This document shows positions 1 through 7,899 of a DNA stretch of 64,000 nt, piece after piece. Within the stretch, counting starts at the first letter, position 1. Every line of letters begins with the position of its first letter. The stretch covers positions 16,338,501 to 16,402,500 of the forward strand of contig CM055883.1 in the NCBI GenBank assembly GCA_029582165.1, in the 5' to 3' direction. The notes beneath the pieces are model-generated. The model was not told the DNA's origin, did no database searches, and saw nothing but the letters and a program-made list of their open reading frames with translations. This stretch comes from Portulaca oleracea. Its lineage: Eukaryota; Streptophyta; Magnoliopsida; Caryophyllales; Portulacaceae. The position numbers were made by a program, and so were the translations under genes.

Positions 1-56
1 ACCTAATTTACTAACGACGTCACGGTCAACATCTTTGGATTTTTCGGGGTTTAACA
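1..56 (-). mobile_element. Terminal fragment of a Tekay-family LTR
   Basis: The segment ends in a TTTTTCGGGGTTTAACA-like terminus. It is the reverse complement of the first bases of the solo LTR at 3828 (TGTAAAACCCCGAAAAATCC) and matches the right ends of the LTRs at 20848 and 43474, including the ACGACGT-ACGGTCAAC block. It is therefore the outer end of a fourth LTR of the same family, in minus orientation, most of which lies left of the window. Confidence 0.75.
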
Positions 57-1000
57 GAAGCCCATTGTTCCACCTTGACCCGACCATAGTTTTATTAGTT
101 TCGTTGTGATCCCCTTTTCAACCCATTTTCATACCCTAGCAATCTTAAACCCGACCTGAACCTAGATTCTATGACCAAGGCCCCTCGCTCCCTTAGAAGA
201 ACGATAAAAATCGGTCAATACAAACCACCTGTACACCTATCCATCCCTATTCTTATATAAACCCACAAAAAGTCTACCTTAAACAAATCTAAACTCCACA
301 AAAAGTATCCTTTTTCCTACCCTTTCCATACTCTCTTTCTATACCATTTTGGCATCTTGAGAGGAGGCATCTAAGGTCACTACAAGGAGGAACTTTTGAG
401 CAAATTCAAGGCTAGGCAAGGCTTCGTCTTCAACAACCACAATGTAAGTTTTTAGTGTTTTCCTTTCATGAAAATAAGTGTTGTATATGTACCTTTTTCT
501 TTCTTACAATTCATGTTGCATGATCAATGAAATAATTTAATTAAGTTCTTATTTATCTCCCTTCCAAACTTTATCAAAATCACATTTATAACTTTTATTA
601 GAGTCTTTCCTTTTGTGAGAGGTGAACTCTTTAGGTTCCTACCTTTTGACTTCGTAGCCTTACCCGAGGATCCATTCTTGCGTTTCACAGGCAGGTCTTC
701 TTTGTTTTCTTTTCTAATTTTTTCTTGGCTTTTCCTTTAAAAAGTTGGGTGGCGACTCCTTTTCGAAACAAAAAACATCGAGTTGCATAAACTATGGTAA
801 AACATGGTTTTACAATATATCGGTGCAACTTTAGGGTTTTCTTTGTATATTTCTAAATAATATTTGCCCAAATTGCTTTCTTTTGAGCCTAAAATCTTGC
901 GAGCCTATTGAATTGAATTTATAAGAGTTTGGAGCAAGTAGATGTTCACTCTTAGAGGTTTAATTTAATTACTCATAAAATGCATAAAGTAAACGGAAAG
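57..1000 (+). mobile_element. LTR-like remnant, possibly Ty3-gypsy Tat/Ogre type
   Basis: There is no coding potential. A TATATAAA box lies near 254, followed by a CT-rich leader. At 751 there is GTGGCGACTCC, which resembles the primer-binding site placed just after the LTR in plant Tat/Ogre elements. I infer a decayed LTR plus the start of an internal region. No second LTR, TSD or ORF supports it, so the assignment is tentative. Confidence 0.3.
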
Positions 1001-1170
1001 TAATTTTAAAACTATTATTCATGAAATGTGTGATTAATTCCTTAAAGTTCTTTTTATTTAAAAGTTTAAACCCTCAGCACGAAACTCCAAAATCCCAATC
1101 CCGTGGACATTCATGAAGTCTGAACGACAAGGAAAAATGTCCACAACCACACTCTCCCCCATGTATGGTT
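1001..1170. other. Unassigned AT-rich spacer
   Basis: Short AT-rich stretch between the LTR-like remnant and the LINE ORF1 fragment. No gene, repeat or terminus recognised. Confidence 0.4.
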
Positions 1171-1735
1171 AATGCTCACTCTCTAGTTCTGCTACATGTT
1201 TTGATTGGAATACCCAGCATACTGCCAATCTTACTGAATCCATTCGAATTCCAAAATTTCAACGGCAATTTAGGCAGAATTACCCAGACTGGCAAAGAGA
1301 GTATCGAATCCAAATCAATAGAAAAAGACTCATTCCATTCCCTAACAAGCATTGGTTTATTATCAAAATAGTAGATCCCCTTCTCCAAAACTGTTTTCCT
1401 ATGATTGACTGAGAAAAATTGAACAAGATAAACACCCCGATTTGCTTTCACTACCTTCAAAACACCCAATTCTCCCCAAATTCCTCTTATAAAACGATTC
1501 ATCTCCTCCCATTGCAAAGTAGTCCCAAGAATTCGAAATAGAACAATATTATCCCAAGAATCCTCTCCATAGTCATCATCCGTAAGTTCTGCATATACAT
1601 TCCCATTTGCAACTTTAGGTGGAACAAACCTCAAACTCAAATCCTCTTCTCCTATCAACGAATTGAAATGTGAAACCACATTTGAACAATCAATATCACT
1701 CTCGCTTATAATGCGCAAGAAAGATGGACCAAGAA
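1171..1735 (-). pseudogene. L1 LINE ORF1 fragment (DUF4283-like domain)
   Basis: A 180-residue open frame (1718 down to 1176) resembles the N-terminal part of plant L1 ORF1 proteins. It has the pattern LSLRFVPPKV, then a DUF4283-like fold with WGELGVLKVV, YYFDNKPMLVREW, PVWVILPKLPLKFW and FSKIGSMLGIPI. The same blocks occur in the better-preserved ORF1 at 55143-56267. In full-length elements this RNA-binding protein is followed by a CCHC knuckle and ORF2; both are missing here. The frame loses similarity at its C-terminus, so it is a truncated fragment with no sign of function. Confidence 0.75.
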
Positions 1736-1789
1736 ATCCTTCTCACCAGCTTGAGCAGAGTAACACTTCACCGAAAAACAGTGAGTATT

Positions 1790-2215
1790 TCCATAAAACA
1801 AAACGATTACATAATACCCGGGCATACCCAGGGGCCCAACAATGGAATCCGGCCCAGGATCAAACAAAAAGGATCAAACCACATTGGATGAAAACAACAT
1901 GAATCAAAGCAAAAGCCTAATACAACTTCAACTGAATATCAGTTTTAATGAGGCCACAAACATCAGTTGGAAGATGGTGAATATTTTTGTGTACTCTTTG
2001 ATTTCTCTCCGGCCATACATGATATATGATAGCTGCCAGAATCAAACAATTCTTCTTGCTTGCGAAGCCAACATACCTTCAGTTAGGATCATCCCAGTAT
2101 TCCCATTTCAGCATTGGTCCTGTTTGGGATTCCCTGACCAAGCTCCCCACCTTCAGTGTGAAATCACACTCAAAAATTAAATGTGCATTCGTTTCACAGT
2201 GTTTCTCACAGAGAA
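1790..2215 (-). mobile_element. 5'-truncated L1 LINE tail (minus strand)
   Basis: Read on the minus strand from 2215, the translation gives CFLCEKHC, HLIFECDFTLKV and ILAAIIYHVWPERN. This is the zf-RVT zinc-finger end of L1 ORF2 and the stretch after it. It is followed by a 3' UTR with GGGTATGCCCGGGTATTATG that matches the 3' UTR of the plus-strand copy at 2655-2740. Only the last ~0.4 kb of a LINE is present, as expected from aborted reverse transcription. Its 5' end abuts the 5' end of the opposite copy at about 2215. Confidence 0.65.
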
Positions 2216-2744
2216 AGCATATGTTTTGCATGGTTTTGCATGGTTGTTTGTCTACGCAAGACAGATTGCAAAGGTTTGGTGTGCATGTCGCTAATAGATG
2301 CTTTTTATGTGATTAGAATGAAGAATCGAACTCCCATCTTTTAATTTCTTCAACTGTGAATTTTTCCTTTCTATGGGAAATGAGGTTTGGGATGTTTTGT
2401 TTAACAAAAGACCGATTTGGTTTGATTGGTCTTCTGGTAACTTTGCTCAAGTGGGTTTTGGAGAAAAGAAGGAAAAATTGGCTTTAGCTACAATTGTTTA
2501 CCACGTTTAGGGTGAAAGAAATAGAAGGCTTTATCAAAATGGTTTTCATCATGTGAGTTTAGTGACAAAATTTGTAATAAAAGATGTGAATCTAAGAGTT
2601 GGATAGATGTTTTGCTTACTTTTGTGTTTGAGTCAATTTTATGATGCTAGGGGTTGTTCTTGGGTCGGATCTTATTGTAGACCCGCCGGATATGCCCGAG
2701 TATCATGTAGCCTGATTTTTTTAACGGTAAATCTTTCGATTTGT

Positions 2745-2803
<59 letters not shown>
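2216..2803 (+). mobile_element. 5'-truncated L1 LINE tail ending in (TA)n (plus strand)
   Basis: The plus-strand translation begins with CLSTQDRLQRFGVHVANRC, the zf-RVT domain of L1 ORF2 (compare TTQDRLQKFGYSLANRCPLC in the LINE at 51733). It continues, with frameshifts and stops, through a LALATIVYHV-ERNRR block. The 3' UTR (GGATATGCCCGAGTATCATG) ends directly in a 57-bp (TA)n tract at 2747-2803, which sits where a poly(A) tail would normally be. Confidence 0.65.
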
Positions 2804-2808
<5 letters not shown>

Positions 2809-3384
2809 AGAACCAGAATTCAGAGTTAGACTCTACCTAAAATTGGGAAGAGGCTAATAAATAAGTAAATAAATAAAACATTTTTTTTGGGTGGGGGGGG
2901 TGACGAGGTTTCACAAGGGGATTGTTGATAGTTTTGGTATTTGAAAGTAATGAGAGTGGAAAGTGAAATGTCTCACATTGGTAGTGAAAGACACGTTTCA
3001 CTAATTTATAGTATAGGCAATACTACTTGGACTAATAGTTAGTTAATGGTTTCTATTGGGCTAGTGATGGTACACGCAACCACACACGCTCATTTTGGTT
3101 GTTGGCTTTTGGTGGCTTATTAGGTGGTACTGCACGATGCGAGATATAGGGGACTTAAAATGTATCAGTTACACTATAATTTTGTTTTTTACCTATTGTT
3201 TATTTAAATTGTTTAGATAAATTAATTTAATTTTGAATATTGTAGAGCAATTATACAAATTAAATTTTTATTTTTATTTTTAGTTTGTAGGAGCCACAAT
3301 GTGCATTACTGCAATACAATTACAACAAGGGGGAGGGGGGAATCAAACTCGGGACCGAATGTACCATGGTCCTCAATCTGAACC
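2804..3384. other. Unassigned spacer, possible LTR scrap
   Basis: No convincing gene. A TGTCTCACATTGGTAGTGAAAGACA-type segment near 2971 resembles the TGTCCCACAT start of some Copia/TRIM LTRs, but no partner LTR is visible. The last 80 bp before the CACTA element continue cleanly on its far side (ATCTGAACC, then ACTTGGCTAAGACCTC at 11363), so this is the empty target site. Confidence 0.4.
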
Positions 3385-3550
3385 CACTACAAGAAAATGT
3401 GTTTTTCCCTACACTTATTTGCCCACACATAACTAAGTATGGTAGCTTAAATAGCTAGTTTTGTTGTCCCCACACTTATATGTGCCCTAATTAAATAGTA
3501 CCTTTTAGCATCAAATATCAAGTGTGGGGAAGGGTTTAACTACGGTAGGT
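3385..3550. repeat. CACTA left subterminal repeat array
   Basis: Within ~165 bp of the left terminus there are several imperfect copies of a short motif: CCCACACATAACTAAGTATGG, CCCCACACTTATATGTG and AAGTGTGGGG. The same motif families fill the right subterminal region. Such arrays are where En/Spm TNPA-type proteins bind in known elements; binding here is inferred. Confidence 0.65.
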
Positions 3551-3603
3551 ACATAATAAGTTATTTACAAAATTAATTTTCTTTTTCTTTCCAATGTTAA
3601 ATA

Positions 3604-3827
3604 CTCCCTCCATTTTTATTTATCTATCGCCTGGAAAATTGTGTTAAAAACATGGACCATTAGTATCTTAATTTGTATACTGATTAATCATACAAAATTA
3701 ATGTCATTAGATTCATAATGAAAAATAATATTAAAAAAGTATAATATTATATTTTTTTTATAAAATTAGGATGTTAGAAATGACTCCCTCCATTCTTTTT
3801 TACATGTCATTTACAGTTTTCAATATC
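3604..3827. repeat. Left halves of two Stowaway-like MITE inverted repeats
   Basis: CTCCCTCCATTTTTATTTAT at 3604 is a Stowaway-like terminus preceded by TA. Its inverted partner ends in CGGAGGGAG at 7831-7839. A second terminus, CTCCCTCCATTC at 3784, pairs with GGAGGGAG at 7892-7899. The solo LTR inserted in the middle, separating left and right arms. Arm sequences such as TATAATATTATA and CATTAGATTCATAATG recur inverted at 7690-7740. Confidence 0.65.
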
Positions 3828-4169
3828 TGTAAAACCCCGAAAAATCCAAAGATGTTGACCGTGACGTCGTTAATAAAAATGGGCTTGACTTCGTGATTTA
3901 TTATTATTCGTTGGTGTTTATTTATGCTAACGCTTGAGCTCGTAGGACCGTTGAGGGACTAACAAGGGTAGAATAGTAATTTATGCGGGTTAATATTATT
4001 ATGTGATTAATTACATGAATATTATTTGTTATGTGATTATATGATTATTAAAATTAATATTATTATTACTATTATTAGAATTATTGGGTTATAGAAAAAT
4101 CAGTTTTAATTGTCCTAAATGGGTTGGGTTTGGATTATATTGGGTTAATTTGGGCCTAAATGTGTTTAA

Positions 4170-4176
4170 TATAAAA
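4170..4176 (+). promoter_or_regulatory. TATA box of the Tekay LTR promoter
   Basis: TATAAAA sits just upstream of a CT-rich stretch beginning ACCCCTAAACCCTCC, a typical plant core-promoter layout. The same box appears in reverse complement in the two minus-strand LTRs (20483-20489 and 43108-43114). Confidence 0.6.
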
Positions 4177-4209
4177 CCCCTAAACCCTCCTCTCAAACCC
4201 TAATCTCTA

Positions 4210-4860
4210 TCAAACCTCAAACCCTAGCTCTCAACCTCTCCTCTCTCTCTCCCTCTCTCGCCCAGCAGCCGACGCCACCACCACCACCAGACGGCGCCGC
4301 CGCCGCAGCTCCGCCGCCTGGAGCACCGGAAGCCACCGCGAAACCCTCCCTCTCTTCCTTTCTCTTTCTCTTTCCTCTTTCCTCCCTCTCGATCCCCCTG
4401 TCTCTCGCCCCTGCCCAGCCGCGCCATCATCACCGGACGACCACCGCCGCCCCAGCATCGTCGCCACCAGTCGTCACCTCCGCCACCCACGAACACCGAG
4501 CACCACTCCCGCATCGCCGGTAACCACCGCGCCTTCCCTTTTCTTTCTCTTTTTCTCTCTTTTCTCTCCTTGCGCTAACTCCGCTTGTTCCGCCACCATC
4601 ATCGCCGGCCGCCGCGACCTTTGGTGTCGCCGTCGCCACATCTGCGACCACGGCGACCCTTCGCCTGCCGACGTCGCCGGGCCGTCGATCGAAGGAAAAG
4701 CCCTCGAAACTGACGCTGCTACTGCCGTCGTTGCTGCCGTCGACCGACCCCTCCGACGATCCCCGACGACTCCCGACGACGCCTTGACGCCGCCCCTGAC
4801 CGCCCGACGCCAACACCCCTGCCGACCGCCGCCCAGACCCGCCGGAAACCCGCGCCCTGC
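4210..4860 (+). other. GC-rich and CT-rich LTR leader
   Basis: Downstream of the TATA box lies about 650 bp of CT-rich and CGCC/GCCGCC-rich sequence unlike the AT-rich surroundings. The frames found in it, on both strands, are low-complexity Arg/Gly/Ser or Pro/Ser strings that are not conserved between LTR copies. I read it as untranslated leader. Confidence 0.5.
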
Positions 4861-4870
4861 AACCTTGCGT

Positions 4871-4892
4871 AAACCCTAACCCTAACCCTAAC
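4871..4892 (+). promoter_or_regulatory. Telomere-like / telo-box tract in LTR
   Basis: AAACCCTAACCCTAACCCTA is three contiguous CCCTAA units with an AAACCCTA telo-box at the start. The other LTRs carry the same tract in reverse complement (20019-20043 and 42593-42617). Telo-boxes are known cis-elements of plant promoters bound by TRB-type Myb proteins; a role here is inferred. Confidence 0.55.
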
Positions 4893-7010
4893 GATAATCT
4901 GTTTTTATTTTCTTTATTTTCCTTTTCTTTTTCCTTTTTCTTTCCTGTTTTTATTTTCAAAAAAATTAATATTATGTTTTTATAATTATTGTATTGTTAG
5001 ATTTGTAATTAGGAAAATTAATTGTAAATAATTCTTGGTTGTAATTATGTGTAAATTATCTATTATGTATAATTTGTTTATTTGTTATGTGTAATTTTAT
5101 GTTGGAAGTGTAATTAGTTTAGGTTGTAATAGTTGGTTATTAGGTTTAAAAAGTTGTTCTTTAATATTCTTTATTTTTCTTTATATTCTTTATACGAATC
5201 TTTGTAGACCACCATATTATTATTATATGCACGAAATTGGAAGCTTAATATCTAGGTTAAATTCTGGATTAACGAATTAGGTTGTTTAAATTAGATTCAA
5301 TCCTTGTTAGTAGTTAAAGAAATTTACATGTTGATCTCTTTTAAAGGTTATCCATGATTAAGTTGTTAAGTGAATTAGATTTGTTTAATTATTAAAAGTT
5401 CAATTTTTTTGTTAGTAATTCACGTTTCTTGTTAAATCTTGATTTTTGAAAATTAATTAGGTCTCTTGTTTCATTAAGTTAAATATTATATGTTCTTTTA
5501 TTTCTTTCTTAGGGTTCATTCTTGTTTAATTCATGTTTAATCTTGACTAAATAAGTTAGGTTGAGTTTACTGCCTATTAATTCTTGATTCTTGATTAAAT
5601 CTTGTTTAAAGAAATTAGTTGTTGAGTTTTTGATTAGTAGTTTAAATGTTTATATGTACTTTATAGTTTATTTACATATTCTTTAAGTCTTTTTCCGAAT
5701 CTTGATTAAAGAAACCCACATGTTATAATCATCCTTGTTAATTCTTGGAACTTTGAATTAGAATAATGTAGAATTCTTGTTAAGGTAATGTTATAATTAT
5801 TTCATGCATGACTTTAGGGTTAGTGACAATAGTAAAGTGGATTTCAATGTTTTATAAATTTGGTTTAAGGTTAAAAAGTGTGATGTTGGATTTTAGTTAG
5901 ATTAGACTAACTACTTTGGACTCTAGTTACTGTTTTAAGCCCAAATTAGAACCCCAAGACCGATTAGTAAAAGTTAGAACCGAAATAACTAAATTATTAA
6001 GAACCGGTAGCGGGACAGTTTTGTTAGTGTCTAAAGATCGGGTTGCCACGGTTAGTATAGTTACTCTTTGACAGAACCCTTTTAACTGGAGGTTCCCTTA
6101 GATGTTAGGAACCATAGGAATTTTACGGATCGAACGTTTGTTTTGTATAACCCGAGTTATAGTCTTTTTACCGGAACCTGTCAGATCTGGACCAATTGGG
6201 AAGGTGGGTATTTTTAGAGTCCTTCGGGACTGATTTGGGCTTAGTCATCAACATAGAAGTTTTAGTAGACATCCTGAGGTTTCCGAAAAGTCCAGAACCA
6301 GACCCATAGGATGTCGGGAAGTCGAGTTGTGACCCGTTTTATGTGAATGTTATAATCTGTCCTCTGTTTGCTTTTATTTATAAAGAATTGTTGAGTGAAA
6401 TTAATGTGTGATCCTGTTATGTGTTATCTTAGAGATGTTAAGTGTAATTTCATAAATGATAGGAACCTAAGTGTTCCTAGGGGATGGGTTAGGTAGTTGA
6501 TAGTTAATACTAACCTCGTTAGAATGCGTTTTGATTAGATAATTACTTTTATTCTAGGCCCGAGTTAGTGCGAGACGTTAGTGAGCTCAAGTGTGTTCTT
6601 CTCTTGTTGTGCTGTGAAGTATATCAGGTAATTGTCTATGCTCTAATCCCCACCGGGATGCTCTTTAAATGTGTTTTGATGTTTTATAATCTATTTTGAG
6701 AATTGCATCCCGAAAGGGGACTTTTGTGGAAATACGACCATCTATTTTGATAATCTTTTTGATTCGATTGTGATCTTGGTTTATTTGAGTTGAGAAATTG
6801 GATGGTCTTTTATTTGAAGTTTTGTTAATGGTTTTGATAACTTGGGATGGTTTGACTTGAGAGTTGTGAGCTGAGTTTGAATAATATACTAATAATTCAA
6901 GTGGAAACGTTAAGCGGGTTTCGGGGGATAACCTGCTGTGCAGGTGTAACAACCTGCAGGGTTATGGACCAGGAGATCAGGGCTTCCTTCCCTGATATAG
7001 GATAGTATTT

Positions 7011-7156
7011 GATGCCTTTGGTAGGCGATATTATTGATGCCTTTGGTAGGCGATGTTCTTGATGCCTTTGGTAGGCGATGTTTTATGCCTTTGGTAGGTG
7101 ATGTTATTTATGCCTTTGGTAGGCGATGTTCTTGATGCCTTTGGTAGGCGATGTTA
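7011..7156 (+). repeat. Tandem hairpin repeat, six copies
   Basis: Six copies of a 24-28-bp unit centred on GATGCCTTTGGTAGGCGATG. Each copy contains the dyad GCCT-TTGGT-AGGC. The same array occurs inverted in both LTRs of the element at 17490-43474, so it is a stable part of this LTR family. Its spacing and lack of spacer diversity rule out a CRISPR array. Confidence 0.85.
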
Positions 7157-7513
7157 CTTTAAGGGATTTGGTATCCCGCCCGCATATTAAAATATGGATT
7201 GGATGGGTTGAGGAAACAGTAGGGGTTTAAAGGTTTGTAAAATGTTTGATTCGATCCCTCTCCCCAAAATGAATTGAAATGAACTTAAACTGTTTTAAAC
7301 GTTAGGGGTAGACATTATTGAGATTTCCCACTCATTTTTGAAATGTTTTGTTTTCAGGTGAAGATCTAAATGCTGGGGACGGGAATTAGAAGTGAGGACG
7401 ACGAGTCTAGAAGTCCTTAAATCTTTTATGTTGTTTTCGTTATGAATTCTTAAAGTTTGTTGAGTTGTTAGTAGTTGCCGTTAGCAGACAGTTGTGTTTT
7501 CCTTTCTCGCCTT

Positions 7514-7531
7514 GTATTCCTTCGGGGATAC
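7514..7531 (+). promoter_or_regulatory. Stem-loop near the LTR 3' end
   Basis: GTATTCCTTCGGGGATAC folds into a 7-bp stem (one G-U pair) closed by a UUCG tetraloop, followed by GGCAGTGACGCC, about 100 nt before the LTR end. It is conserved in the other family copies (17592-17609 and 40186-40203). A sequence-different but structurally equivalent hairpin lies at 48816-48831. It may act in RNA 3'-end formation, packaging or reverse transcription. Confidence 0.55.
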
Positions 7532-7639
7532 GGCAGTGACGCCCAAACTAAATTTGAAAGTCTTCCGCTAAGTTTTGTCTGTTAACGTTAGTTTGACTTT
7601 GACTTTTCTATAATTGGATTTCCGGGGCGTTACAATATC

Positions 7640-7899
7640 AATCTTTAATCATTAATTTTTAATATAAAATTTTTATAAAAAAATTATAATATTATACTTT
7701 TTTAATCATATTTTTCATTACGAATCTAACGACATCAATTTTGTCGTACTATGAATCATTATACAAATTAAGATCGATATTAATAGTAAAAGTTTTTAAC
7801 ACAATTTCCAAGTCGACAGAAAAATAAATACGGAGGGAGTATTAATAAAACATTGATACTGAAAACCGTAAATGACATATAAAAAAATGGAGGAGGGAG
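7640..7899. repeat. Right halves of two Stowaway-like MITE inverted repeats
   Basis: CACAATTTCC...AAATACGGAGGGAG ends at 7839 and pairs with the arm starting at 3604. ACTGAAAACCGTAAATGACAT...GGAGGGAG ends at 7899 and pairs with the arm starting at 3784. The two repeats are interleaved rather than nested. Confidence 0.6.

Larger units (their letters stand above)
3828..7634 (+). mobile_element. Solo LTR, Tekay/Del-like Ty3-gypsy family
   Basis: The LTR starts TGTAAAACCCCG, ends GGGGCGTTACA, and is flanked by ATATC on both sides (3823-3827 and 7635-7639). It is homologous along its length to the LTRs at 17490-20848 and 40084-43474, but in the opposite orientation. No internal region is present, so it is a solo LTR left by recombination between two LTRs. 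It contains a TATA box, a CT-rich and GC-rich leader, a telomere-like tract, a tandem hairpin repeat and a 3' stem-loop, listed separately. The 3807-bp length is long, as is typical for Tekay/Del. Confidence 0.9.

Noticed and set aside
2607..2807. 66-codon ORF ending in Tyr-Ile repeats
   Set aside because: LINE 3' UTR plus the (TA)n tail.
4871..4892. Interstitial telomere or chromosome end
   Set aside because: Only three units, and the same tract sits at the same place in every LTR copy.
4224..4960. Antisense ORFs of 78-176 codons in the solo LTR
   Set aside because: Low-complexity Gly/Arg/Ser strings produced by GC-rich and CT-rich leader sequence; not conserved in the other LTR copies.
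7011..7156. CRISPR-like array
   Set aside because: Units are contiguous with near-identical linkers, inside an LTR of a plant element; no spacer diversity.
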